From assembly GCA_964443245.1 (NCBI GenBank), contig CAYUEG010000025.1:1-34882 (forward strand): a DNA stretch of 34,882 bases, written 5' to 3'. The DNA is from CANJDH01 sp964443245 (lineage in GTDB: Bacteria > Pseudomonadota > Gammaproteobacteria > Burkholderiales > JAEUOS01). Every line of letters begins with the position of its first letter. Within the stretch, counting starts at the first letter, position 1. The translations under genes and the position numbers were made by a program. The notes beneath the pieces are model-generated. The model ran no database searches. It had not been told where the DNA came from and saw only the letters and a list, made by a program, of their open reading frames with translations. Shown here in pieces: positions 15,728-24,219 of the stretch.

Positions 15728-16984
15728 TTGTCGCCTGCCTCGGACCGAAACCTTCGACACACTCGTCAGGCGCTGGGTGTCCTGCTGATCTGCCTGGTTC
15801 TGAACCTGATTGGCCGGGGCATCGCGGACAGCTATGTCGTGTTCCTGTTGCCACTGGAACAGGATCTGGGCTGGAACCGCTCGCAGATGACGGGCGTGTT
15901 TTCGATCTACCTGCTGGTCAACGGGCTGACGGCACCGGCAGTCGGATTTCTGTTTGACCGGCTCGGCCCGCGCATCGTGTACGGCGGTGGCATGGCCGCC
16001 CTTGGTCTGGCTTACCTTGCCGCCTCGCGGGTGCAGAGCATGTGGCAGTTCTACGCCACCATCGGCGCCATGACCGGCTTCGCGGTGGCCGGCCTTGGCA
16101 TGGTGCCGTCATCCAGCGTGATTGCCCGCTGGTTCCGCGAGCGGCTTTCCACCGCCATTTCGGTCGCCTTTGCCGGGTTGGGGCTGGGCGCGCTGCTGAT
16201 CGTGCCGGGTGTGCAGTACCTGCTGCAGCATCGTGGATGGCGCGAGACCTACCAGATACTGGGCATCATCCTGTTGTGCGCCGTGCCACTGGTACTGCTG
16301 CTGCCCTGGCGCAGGATCATGGCAGGTCATCCCGACTATCGCCAGGGACCGCGCACGCCCGCGAGCGTGGCGGGCGAGTGGACGGTGCGGCGTGCCCTGC
16401 ATTCGCGCAACTTCTGGGCCCTGGTATGGGTGTTTTCGCTCACCTCGGTGGGCATGTATTCGGTGACGGTACAAACCGTGGTCTATCTCGTGGAGCAGGG
16501 GTTTGCGCCCCTGCTGGCGGCCACCGCGTTTGGGACCGCAGCGATGTTGTCCGTGTTCGGCATTGTGACCACCGGCACCCTGGCCGATCGCTTCGGCGCC
16601 AGACCCACCGTGACCGCCACCTATGTGGGCAGCATTGCCGGCATTGCCTGCCTGTTCGCAATCTCCTGGTTGCCGGTTCAGGCGCTTCTGATCGGCTACG
16701 TCATTGCCTTCGGCTTGTGCCAGGGCGCGCGTGGCCCGGTGATCTCGTCCATGTCGACCCGCATGTTTGCCGGGCCGCATGTGGCCAGCATCTACGGCAT
16801 CCTGTATGCCTGCAATGCGTTTGGTGCCGGGCTGGGCGCCCTGCTGGGAGGCGTACTGCACGACCTGACCGGGAGCTACCGCCCAGGCTTCGTGTTTTCG
16901 GCCATCATGCTGGTGATTGCCGGGCTGCCGTTCTGGCTGGTACCAGCGATTCGGGATTTTCATGTTCGCCGTGCGCAGGTGTAG
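15728..16984 (+). CDS. MFS transporter (monocarboxylate/oxalate-formate-like branch)
   Basis: 418 residues with about twelve hydrophobic segments in two six-helix halves joined by a cytoplasmic loop around residues 195-225. Between helices 2 and 3 the MFS signature reads GFLFDRLGPRIV, and its second-half counterpart is GTLADRFGARPTV. These features, and the GMVPSSSVIARWFRERLSTA segment in the fourth/fifth-helix region, fit the MCT/OFA-like subgroup that moves organic anions by proton coupling. The only in-frame start before the first helix is TTG at 15728, with no clear ribosome-binding site. It follows the repair operon by 96 bp. It is probably not co-transcribed with the PAS kinase 114 bp downstream, but no terminator is visible. 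Substrate unknown. Confidence 0.88.
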   Translation: MSPASDRNLRHTRQALGVLLICLVLNLIGRGIADSYVVFLLPLEQDLGWNRSQMTGVFSIYLLVNGLTAPAVGFLFDRLGPRIVYGGGMAALGLAYLAASRVQSMWQFYATIGAMTGFAVAGLGMVPSSSVIARWFRERLSTAISVAFAGLGLGALLIVPGVQYLLQHRGWRETYQILGIILLCAVPLVLLLPWRRIMAGHPDYRQGPRTPASVAGEWTVRRALHSRNFWALVWVFSLTSVGMYSVTVQTVVYLVEQGFAPLLAATAFGTAAMLSVFGIVTTGTLADRFGARPTVTATYVGSIAGIACLFAISWLPVQALLIGYVIAFGLCQGARGPVISSMSTRMFAGPHVASIYGILYACNAFGAGLGALLGGVLHDLTGSYRPGFVFSAIMLVIAGLPFWLVPAIRDFHVRRAQV

Positions 16985-17098
16985 CATGCCGACTGGAAGT
17001 CCGCAGACGGGCCGCTCTGGCTTGATGCGCGCCTGGCGCCTTGCTCGACCGACGTTGCGCGACCGACCTGCCGGCTCTGATCGGGTGGAGGAGAACTG

Positions 17099-20000
17099 AT
17101 GTCGCAGGCGACACCGCCGGAAGGTACTGATCCAGCGCAGGCGCGGCCGCGCGGCCTGCGTACCGTGCGTCGAGCCGAGGATCAGACGCTGGTGACCTTA
17201 AGGCTGGCGCTGAATGCCGCCCAGGAAGGGGTGCTGGTATGCGACGCCGCGGATCGGATCGTCTTTTGCAATCGCTCCTGTGCGGAAATGGTTGGCGTCC
17301 AGATTGCGCCCGGGATGACGTTTGAAGCCGCATTCCGGACCTGCGTGGCCTCCGGCAAGTTTCCCGATGCGGTTGGCAGGGAAGAGGCATGGATCGCGCG
17401 TGCGATGGCGGAACGGCGCCAGCCCGGTGCCGGCATGGAGATGCGGGTAGGCGAGCGTTGGGTACATTTGCGCAACCAGCATACGCCCGATGGCGGCATG
17501 CTCACGATGGTGGTCGACATCACTGAGCGCAAGCTTTCCGAGCAGCGTGTGGCGGAGAGCGAGGCAAAGTACCGCGGTCTGGTGGAACTGTCGAGTGACT
17601 GGTTTTGGGAGCAGGACCAGACGGGCCGGTTTACCTCGATCACGGCGCGGGGCGTTCGCTTGAAGGCGCTGGAAGAAGTGAGTCTGGGCAAGGCGCGCTG
17701 GGAGTTGCCAGGGCTGGAGCCCCTTGAAGGCGATTGGGCCGCGCATCGCGCCACGTACCAGCGTCGCGAGGCGTTTGAGGAATTCCAGGTACGGCGCGTC
17801 AACCCGGAAGGGGAGGTTTCCTTTCTCAGTTCATCAGGTGCGCCGGTCTGGTCGGCGGATGGCCGCTTCCTCGGTTATCGCGGCATTACCCGTGATGTGA
17901 CGGAGCGCATGCGCAATCTTCTCGCGCTGGCTGAAAGTGCGTCCCTGTTCCGGGCGATTTTTGAGCAGGCCGCCGTGGGCATGGCGCAGGGTTCGCTGGA
18001 TGGCAGGATCACGGAAGCGAATCAGAAGTTCTGTCACATGCTCGGCTACACCCGCGACGAACTGGTGCGATTGTCGTATCTGGATTTGACCGAGCCTGAG
18101 GAGCATGAACTCGCGCGCGCCAACACCGCGCGGGTAGCCCGGGGGGAGATTGCTTCCCTGGTGCGGGAGAAGCGCCTGATCCGCAAGGATGGATCGAGGC
18201 TGTGGTGCAACATCACGCTCAACCTGGTTCGAACGCCGGGGGGCTTGCCCGACTACCTGATTGAACTGGTGGAGGATGTTTCGGCGCGCAAGGCAGCCGA
18301 GGCGGTGGCGCTGCAGGCGACCACCCGACTACGGGAGGGCTTGGAGCACCTGGGCGAGATGCTCGTCCTTACCGATGCAGACGACCGCATTGTGCTGGCG
18401 AACCGGCGCTTCCTTGAGTTCAATGCAGCGGTGGCCGATTACGCCCGCCCTGGCAACCACTACGCGGACCATCTGAAGGCAGGTCTGCAACTGGGTCTGT
18501 TCCCGGACGCGCTCGGCCGCGAATCGCAATGGCTGGAGGAGCGGATGGAAATTCGCCGCCATCCTCGTGGCCCAGTGGAACGCAGGCGGCAGGACGGCCG
18601 CTGGCTCCTGGTAGGCGATCAGCGTCTTCCGGATGGCGGCATGGTGTCCTTCGGCGTTGAGATCACCGAGCGCAAGCAAGCCGAAGAACAGGCACGTCTG
18701 GCGCGTGCGCAGCTTGAAATGGCGGTGCAGTTTTCGCGGGTTTCGACCTGGGTGCACGATCTTGTGGCAGGCAGGTGCACCTTGTCGGCGGGGTGGGCGG
18801 AGCTGTTGGGCGAGCCGGCGCGTGAAATGGTGGTCAGCAGCGAGGAAGTGTTGCGCTGGGCGCACCCGGAGGAACTGCCATCGCTCAAGGAGCGCTTTGT
18901 GGCCGTGCTCAGAGGGGAGTCCGACACCTATGCGGTAGAGCAGAGAGTGCCAACGCGTACCGGAGAGTGGAAATGGATTCTTTCGCGCGGGCGCATCATT
19001 GAACGTGACAAGTCCGGGCGTGCCTTGCTGATGGTCGGCACCAACGTCGACATTACCGATACCAAACGGGCGCAGGAGGCCACTTCGGCGGCACGTCAAC
19101 GCTTGTCAGTGGCCCTGGGTCTCTCGCGCGTGGCGATGTGGGAGGCTGATGTGGAAAGCGACCGCATCCGGCTTGCCGAAGGGCATGTGGAGCTTCTCTC
19201 CGGACCCTATGCGCGTCCGATGCTGTCGCGCCAGGAGTGGGCGGATGCGATCCATCCGGACGATTTCCCGGCCGTTGCGCATAGTTATCGCGAGGCCATC
19301 AAGGGCACCACTCCCCAGTATCTCGCCGAGTATCGCCTGCGTACGGCGAACGGAAACTGGATTGCCGTGTTGTCCCGCGGCAAGGTGAGCGCACGCAATG
19401 AAGCAGGATATGCCCTGTCGCTGGTAGGCGTCAGTATTGACATCAGCGAACGACGTGCGGCAGAGGATGCGCTGCGTGCCAGCGAGCAGAGGTTCAGAAG
19501 CCTGGTGACGTTGTCGCACGAGCTGTTCTGGGAGACCGACGAGAAGCACAGGTTCATCTCGCAGAGCCACAGTGCGAATTCGCCGATGCCCTATTCGGGC
19601 AAGATCCAGTACGGCAAGACACGATGGGAAATTCCCTATGTGTCGCCTGATGAAAGCGGCTGGGCGCGGCACCGTGCCCAGCTTGACGCCCACCAGACTT
19701 TTGTGGATTTCGAAGTCGGCAGGCCGACCATTGATGGCTCGATCCGCTATGCGGCCATTTCCGGTGAACCTGTGTTTGACGACCAGCAGCGTTTCATGGG
19801 ATATCGCGGCGTCTCCAAGGACATCACAGAGCGCAAGCGGGCCGAATTCGCGTTGCGGAACCTGAATGTGGACCTTGAACGCAAGGTGGCGGAGCGGACG
19901 GCGGCACTGGAGGTGGCCTACCGCGAACTGGAATCGTTTTCCTACTCGGTATCGCACGATCTGCGCGCACCTTTGCGCTCGATCTCCGGTTTTGCCAGCC

Positions 20001-20599
20001 TGCTGCGCGAGGAAGAAGGCGCGAACCTGACCCCCGACGGCCGCCGTTATCTGACGGTGATGGATGAAAGTGCGCGGCGCATGGGCCGTCTGATCGATGC
20101 ATTGCTGTCGCTGGCAAGAACGTCTCGGCAAGTGTTGAGCCACGAAACGGTGGATCTTGGCGCCCTGGCGCAGTCGGTGCTTGCGGAGCTGGGGCCGCAA
20201 CATCCCCGGGCACGCGTTTCCGTGGGGTCGTTGCCGCAGGTACAGGGCGATCTGGTCTTGTTGCGGCAAGTCATGCTCAACCTGGTCGGCAATGCGTTCA
20301 AATACTCGGCCAAGGCCGCGCAGCCGCAGATCAGCATCATGGCAGAGGAAGATGCATCCGCGGTCACCATCACCGTGCAGGACAACGGCGTTGGTTTCGA
20401 TATGGCCTACGTGGAAAAGCTGTTCCAGCCTTTTGGTCGCTTGCATGGCGAGGCCGAGTTCGAGGGAACGGGCATCGGACTGGTTCTCAGCAAACTGATT
20501 GTCGAGCGCCATGGCGGCCGGATTCGGGCAGAGGCAGCGCCTGGTGGCGGCGCGTCGTTCAGCATCACGCTTCCGCACCGCGAACCCGGACCGGCCTGA
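17099..20599 (+). CDS. soluble sensor histidine kinase with seven PAS domains
   Basis: 1166 residues, no transmembrane helix or signal peptide, so cytoplasmic sensing is likely. PAS domains lie at about 34-144, 158-271, 284-397, 411-525, 539-656, 669-785 and 798-913, most ending in a DITERK-like motif. PAS1 resembles PAS4, PAS2 resembles PAS7 and PAS5 resembles PAS6. A coiled-coil linker leads to the HisKA domain with phospho-acceptor H953 in SYSVSHDLRAPLRS, the form seen in phytochrome-like kinases. The ATPase domain has the N box NLVGNAFKYS near 1061, DNGVGFD, FQPFGRLH and GTGIGL. No receiver domain and no response regulator gene adjoin. ATG at 17099 has an excellent GGAGGAG site. The ligand or redox signal is unknown; no haem- or flavin-specific residues were confirmed. 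Confidence 0.95.
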   Translation: MSQATPPEGTDPAQARPRGLRTVRRAEDQTLVTLRLALNAAQEGVLVCDAADRIVFCNRSCAEMVGVQIAPGMTFEAAFRTCVASGKFPDAVGREEAWIARAMAERRQPGAGMEMRVGERWVHLRNQHTPDGGMLTMVVDITERKLSEQRVAESEAKYRGLVELSSDWFWEQDQTGRFTSITARGVRLKALEEVSLGKARWELPGLEPLEGDWAAHRATYQRREAFEEFQVRRVNPEGEVSFLSSSGAPVWSADGRFLGYRGITRDVTERMRNLLALAESASLFRAIFEQAAVGMAQGSLDGRITEANQKFCHMLGYTRDELVRLSYLDLTEPEEHELARANTARVARGEIASLVREKRLIRKDGSRLWCNITLNLVRTPGGLPDYLIELVEDVSARKAAEAVALQATTRLREGLEHLGEMLVLTDADDRIVLANRRFLEFNAAVADYARPGNHYADHLKAGLQLGLFPDALGRESQWLEERMEIRRHPRGPVERRRQDGRWLLVGDQRLPDGGMVSFGVEITERKQAEEQARLARAQLEMAVQFSRVSTWVHDLVAGRCTLSAGWAELLGEPAREMVVSSEEVLRWAHPEELPSLKERFVAVLRGESDTYAVEQRVPTRTGEWKWILSRGRIIERDKSGRALLMVGTNVDITDTKRAQEATSAARQRLSVALGLSRVAMWEADVESDRIRLAEGHVELLSGPYARPMLSRQEWADAIHPDDFPAVAHSYREAIKGTTPQYLAEYRLRTANGNWIAVLSRGKVSARNEAGYALSLVGVSIDISERRAAEDALRASEQRFRSLVTLSHELFWETDEKHRFISQSHSANSPMPYSGKIQYGKTRWEIPYVSPDESGWARHRAQLDAHQTFVDFEVGRPTIDGSIRYAAISGEPVFDDQQRFMGYRGVSKDITERKRAEFALRNLNVDLERKVAERTAALEVAYRELESFSYSVSHDLRAPLRSISGFASLLREEEGANLTPDGRRYLTVMDESARRMGRLIDALLSLARTSRQVLSHETVDLGALAQSVLAELGPQHPRARVSVGSLPQVQGDLVLLRQVMLNLVGNAFKYSAKAAQPQISIMAEEDASAVTITVQDNGVGFDMAYVEKLFQPFGRLHGEAEFEGTGIGLVLSKLIVERHGGRIRAEAAPGGGASFSITLPHREPGPA

Positions 20600-20613
20600 A
20601 AGCGGACCGTATC

Positions 20614-20629
20614 GCGGCGGGAGCGCCGC
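20614..20629. terminator. shared hairpin between the PAS kinase gene and the convergent orf
   Basis: GCGGCG (20614-20619) and CGCCGC (20624-20629) form a perfect 6-bp stem around a GGAG tetraloop, centred in the 30-bp space between two convergent stop codons. It is followed by CTAGTCTTTC on the plus strand. Good position, modest T tract. Confidence 0.5.
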
Positions 20630-21085
20630 CTAGTCTTTCGAAAGCGGGTCCGCGCGTGCGCCTTGCGCTTCTGCAGGCAGTGCTGCAAGCTCGGCCGCAA
20701 CCGCCTGGGCGACGGCGTCCCGCACGATGGTTCGCGCAGTCACCTTCAATTCGGCAGTCATGCCTGCCAGCACCTGCTCCAGCAAATCGGTAAGGGACTC
20801 CTGCAGACGGCGTTCGACGATCGGCTCGATGCGCGCGGTCAGCCCGGCCAACACCCGTGCCTGCAGGCGCAAGGACAATGCCTCCAGCCACTCCTGGTCG
20901 GTTTGGTCGTCAGGATGGCGATGAGCCGATTCCGTCGCTGCAGGCGCGGCGTCGAGGGTCGGCAACTGCTGGGTTTTGAGCAGGTTCCGATCCGGGACAG
21001 ATACCGCAGCGGATGAAGAAAGAGCGCCGGACGCGACAATGTCGGTCAACGTCGGAATGTCGTCATGAACGCCTGGCTCGTTCAC
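20630..21085 (-). CDS. hypothetical protein coupled to holC (DUF2486-like)
   Basis: 151 residues. The start is GTG at 21085, overlapping the holC stop as GTGA. The N-terminal part (1-60) is acidic, low in order and begins with a DIPTLTDIV motif, a feature I associate from memory with the DUF2486 family of betaproteobacteria. Residues about 65-140 form long amphipathic helices (EWLEALSLRLQARVLAGLTARIEPIVERRLQESLTDLLEQ split across heptads), likely a coiled coil. No catalytic motif, signal or membrane segment. In many relatives a gene for valyl-tRNA synthetase follows holC; here the operon ends with this gene. Function is unknown; being made together with the chi subunit hints at, but does not prove, a replication link. 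Confidence 0.7.
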   Translation of the reverse strand: MNEPGVHDDIPTLTDIVASGALSSSAAVSVPDRNLLKTQQLPTLDAAPAATESAHRHPDDQTDQEWLEALSLRLQARVLAGLTARIEPIVERRLQESLTDLLEQVLAGMTAELKVTARTIVRDAVAQAVAAELAALPAEAQGARADPLSKD

Positions 21086-21525
21086 TCCGCACCCTGGTTC
21101 GCTGATTGGGCCAGGTCGTTCTGCACAATCTCATAGCCGCGATCGCGGTAGAACTTGAAGCGCGCGCGTGCGAATCCGCGATCATCGATGTCATCCCGGC
21201 TGACAACTTCGAGCAGGCGGTCGAAGCGGCTGAAGTTGTCCGGCCGCTCCCGATCCAGATTCAGCAGGATCTCGTGATGAGGTGCGACTGCAGCGTCGGC
21301 TGTCAGCAGTACCGGTGTTTCACCCGCCAGGGGATCCTGCGCGCGACAGTGAGGCACAAAGCCGGTTGCAGGGGTGGTCCATAACAAGCGGTCGAAGGCA
21401 TCCAGGGTTGCGGCGTCCCTGGTGAAGACAAGCACCTTCTTTCTTGCGCGGCACGCCTTGCGCACCAGTCTGGCCGCGGTGTCCAGCTTGTCCGGGGCGT
21501 TGAAATAGAAATCGACCCGGGTCAT
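21082..21525 (-). CDS. holC: DNA polymerase III subunit chi
   Basis: 147 residues, the normal size. Chi forms a dimer with psi in the clamp-loader complex and contacts single-strand-binding protein, helping the polymerase hand over at primers. Family text is clear: MTRVDFYFNAPDKLDTAARL at the N-terminus, VLVFTRDAATLDAFDRLLWT, FVPHC, and PVLLTAD followed by LLNLDRERPDNFSRFDRLLEVV, then the C-terminal RARFKFYRDRGYEIVQND. ATG at 21525 overlaps the pepA stop by 4 bases (ATGA), and its own stop overlaps the next GTG, so pepA, holC and the orf form a tightly coupled unit read leftward. Confidence 0.95.
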   Translation of the reverse strand: MTRVDFYFNAPDKLDTAARLVRKACRARKKVLVFTRDAATLDAFDRLLWTTPATGFVPHCRAQDPLAGETPVLLTADAAVAPHHEILLNLDRERPDNFSRFDRLLEVVSRDDIDDRGFARARFKFYRDRGYEIVQNDLAQSANQGAE

Positions 21526-23018
21526 CCGGCGGCGCGATGCAGCAGGAAGTGAACCAGCAGCGGCACCGGGCGGCCGGTGGCGCCTTTCGCCGCCCCCGAC
21601 TTCCACGCGGTGCCCGCAATATCCAGATGCGCCCACTCGAATTTCTTGGCAAAACGGGACAGGAAGCAGGCGGCTGTCACACTGCCGGCAGGGCGGCCGC
21701 CAATGTTGGCCATATCGGCAAAATTGGACTTGAGCTGCTCCTGGTAGTCGTCCCACAGCGGCATGTGCCAGGCGCGATCATGGGCCTCGTCGCCGGCGTG
21801 TGCCAGCTCGCGTGCGAGGCTGTCGGTGTTGCTGTAGAGGCCGCTCGCCACATGTCCGAGGGCGATCACGCAGGCACCCGTCAGGGTGGCAATATCCACC
21901 ACGCACGCCGGGTTGTAGCGCTCGGCGTAGGTCAAGGCATCGTTCAGGATCAGGCGACCTTCAGCATCGGTGTTGAGGATCTCTACCGTCTGACCGGACA
22001 TGGTGGTGACGATATCTCCCGGTTTGGTGGCCGCACCGCCGGGCATGTTTTCCGTGGTGGGAATCAGCGCCACGATGTTGAGGTTGGGTTTGAGGGCTGC
22101 CATTGCCTTCATCGTGCCCAGAACCGAAGCGGCACCGCACATGTCGAACTTCATTTCATCCATGCCCTCTCCGGGCTTGAGCGAAATGCCGCCGGTGTCG
22201 AAGGTGATGCCCTTGCCCACCAACACAATGGGCTTTGCTCCCGCAGCCTTGGCAGCTCCGTGGTACTCCAGCACGATGAATTTTGGGGGCTGGCGCGAGC
22301 CGTTGGCCACTGACAGGAACGAGCCCATCTTCAACTCTTCGCAGTCCTTGCGTTCCAGAATCTTGCAGGTCATGCCGGTCTCGCGCGCCAGTTCCTGCGC
22401 ACGTTCGGCAAGGTAGGTCGGTGTGCAGATGTTCCCCGGCAGATTGCCCAGATCCTTGGCCAAGGCCAGGCCGGAGGCAATGGCCGAACCCTCGCTCATG
22501 GCCCGCTCTGCGCCGGCCAGCTCGTTGCGGCGCTCTACTGCCAGGGTGAGCTTGCGCAACGGGCGGCGCACTTCGTCTTTCTTGCTCTTCATGGCATCAA
22601 AGCGGTAGACCGCATCCTGCGCCACCATCGCCGCCTGGCGCACCCGCCAGTTGGCGTCCCGTTTCCGGACGGCCACTTCGGTGAGGTAAAGGGCGCCATC
22701 GAAGGCGCCGGTCTCGTTGAGCGTCGTCACCGCCGTGTGAATCGCAGCCCGATACTCCCTTTCCCGGAAGTCCTTTTCACGACCCAGGCCGACCAGCATC
22801 ACACGGTCTCCGAGGACGCCAGGAACATTGTGCAGGAGCAGGGTGCGACCCGCCTTGCCCTCCATGTCGCCACGCCGAATGATGTCCGACAGATAGCCTT
22901 TGCTGGCGTTGTCGATCAGTTCTCCTGCGAGGGTAAGCTTGCGGGGTTCAAACACGCCGACCACGATGCAGGCACTGCGCTGCTTCTCAGGGCTGCCACT
23001 CTTTATGCTAAATTCCAT
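21522..23018 (-). CDS. pepA: leucyl aminopeptidase (cytosol aminopeptidase A, M17)
   Basis: 498 residues, as expected. PepA removes N-terminal residues, preferring Leu, as a hexamer with two metal ions; in E. coli it is also a DNA-binding factor in Xer recombination and carAB control. The N-terminal macro-like domain spans about 1-165. The catalytic domain has VGKGITFDTGGISLKP (metal and Lys ligands), MKFDMCGAASVLG and the M17 signature NTDAEGRL, followed by the SxxAD-like region ending in HLDIAGTAW. ATG at 23018 has a GGAG sequence 7 bases upstream and a promoter is proposed at 23057-23086. Gene order pepA-holC next to divergent lptF is the same as in E. coli. Confidence 0.97.
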   Translation of the reverse strand: MEFSIKSGSPEKQRSACIVVGVFEPRKLTLAGELIDNASKGYLSDIIRRGDMEGKAGRTLLLHNVPGVLGDRVMLVGLGREKDFREREYRAAIHTAVTTLNETGAFDGALYLTEVAVRKRDANWRVRQAAMVAQDAVYRFDAMKSKKDEVRRPLRKLTLAVERRNELAGAERAMSEGSAIASGLALAKDLGNLPGNICTPTYLAERAQELARETGMTCKILERKDCEELKMGSFLSVANGSRQPPKFIVLEYHGAAKAAGAKPIVLVGKGITFDTGGISLKPGEGMDEMKFDMCGAASVLGTMKAMAALKPNLNIVALIPTTENMPGGAATKPGDIVTTMSGQTVEILNTDAEGRLILNDALTYAERYNPACVVDIATLTGACVIALGHVASGLYSNTDSLARELAHAGDEAHDRAWHMPLWDDYQEQLKSNFADMANIGGRPAGSVTAACFLSRFAKKFEWAHLDIAGTAWKSGAAKGATGRPVPLLVHFLLHRAAG

Positions 23019-23056
23019 CGTCGTCTCCGCCTCATGAGGGCTGATGAAGAATTCGT

Positions 23057-23086
23057 ATTATGACGCGTCTTCCCGGATTTTTCCAA
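23057..23086 (-). promoter_or_regulatory. predicted sigma70-type promoter of pepA
   Basis: On the minus strand, TTGGAA (23086-23081) and CATAAT (23062-23057) are separated by 18 bases, each matching the -35 and -10 consensus at most positions. The start would be near 23050, giving a leader of about 30 bases with the GGAG ribosome site before ATG 23018. The same AT-rich spot could hold a lptF -10 on the other strand, but no -35 is seen there. Confidence 0.5.
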
Positions 23087-23111
23087 TTCCCCCGCATTTT
23101 GTGAACAATTC

Positions 23112-24197
23112 ATGATTTTTCGCCAGGCACTGCGCCGCGAATTAACTCAGATTGCCGGCGCGGTGTTCGTGACGCTGTTCACCATCATGGCGACCACCCA
23201 GTCGATTCGGCTGCTCGGTCAGGCCGCTGGCGGAAGGCTGCCGTCCGAGGCGGTGCTTGCCCTGCTGGGATTTTCGGCACTGAGCTATCTGCCGGTGTTG
23301 CTGTCGCTGACGGTATTCATGTCGGTGTTGCTGACCATCTCGCGCCAGTATCGGGATTCCGAAATGGTGGTCTGGTTTGCCAGCGGTCAATCGCTCTTGG
23401 CCTGGGTGCGTCCGGTGCTCGCGTTCGCCTTGCCCTTTGTGGCACTGGTGGCACTGCTTAGCCTGGTGGCTTCGCCCTGGGCAGCTACCCAGACCGAGCG
23501 CTATCGCGAGCGGGTGGAGGCGCGGGACGAGGCAGCGCGGATATCACCTGGCGCCTTCAAGGAGTCGGCGCGGGCAGATCGCGTGTTCTTTGTTGAGAAC
23601 ACCAGCGTTGGCAGCGAGCGGGTGCAGAACGTCTTTGTCAACACGATTCAGCACGGCAAGCTCGGGATCATGGTTTCCAAATCGGGATTTACCGAGATTG
23701 CTCCCAACGGCGACAAGTTTCTGGTGATGGTCAATGGGCGGCGATATGAAGGAGAACCGGGCCGCCTTGACTACAAGATCATGGACTTCGAGCGGTACGC
23801 CGTCCGCGTGGAGCAGAAGGTGGATCGTATCGAACCGGAGACCACTCCCAAGCAGTTGAATACGCTGACGCTGATCGAAGACCGCAGCAATCCCAACAAG
23901 GGCGAGTTCCTGTGGCGCATCGGTCTGCCGATCGCGGCATTGGTGCTGGCATTGCTGGCGATTCCGCTGTCGTTTGTCAATCCGCGTGCCGGCCGCTCCA
24001 TCAACCTGGTTTTTGCGATCCTGATCTACATGGTCTACAGCAACAGCATCAGCATCACCCAGGCCTGGGTGGCGCAGGGCAAGGTCGGATTTTGGGCGGC
24101 GTGGTGGTTGGTGCACGTGGCAATGTGTCTGGTGCTGATGCTGCTGTTCTGGCGCCGACTGTCCCTGCAATCCGTGTTTGCCCTGTTGCGACGTTGA
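23112..24197 (+). CDS. lptF: LPS export ABC transporter permease LptF
   Basis: 361 residues. LptF and LptG are the paired membrane subunits of the LptB2FG transporter that pulls lipopolysaccharide from the inner membrane toward the LptC-A-D bridge. The family start MIFRQALRRELTQIAGAVF is present. There are about three N-terminal hydrophobic helices (15-35, 50-75, 98-120), a large periplasmic beta-jellyroll domain (about 125-265), then three C-terminal helices (272-295, 302-320, 330-350), including IGLPIAALVLALLAIPLSF. ATG at 23112 has no strong ribosome site. It is divergent from pepA and 22 bp upstream of lptG, which it likely precedes in one transcript. Confidence 0.96.
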   Translation: MIFRQALRRELTQIAGAVFVTLFTIMATTQSIRLLGQAAGGRLPSEAVLALLGFSALSYLPVLLSLTVFMSVLLTISRQYRDSEMVVWFASGQSLLAWVRPVLAFALPFVALVALLSLVASPWAATQTERYRERVEARDEAARISPGAFKESARADRVFFVENTSVGSERVQNVFVNTIQHGKLGIMVSKSGFTEIAPNGDKFLVMVNGRRYEGEPGRLDYKIMDFERYAVRVEQKVDRIEPETTPKQLNTLTLIEDRSNPNKGEFLWRIGLPIAALVLALLAIPLSFVNPRAGRSINLVFAILIYMVYSNSISITQAWVAQGKVGFWAAWWLVHVAMCLVLMLLFWRRLSLQSVFALLRR

Positions 24198-24219
24198 CGC
24201 GCGCTTCCTACTGTCCCAC

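Noticed and set aside
19106..20578. Minus-strand open frame of 490 codons opposite the PAS kinase
   Set aside because: Antisense to well-defined PAS, HisKA and ATPase domains; typical GC-driven frame.
23099..23108. Palindrome TTGTGAACAA before lptF
   Set aside because: Arms of four bases are too short to support an operator.
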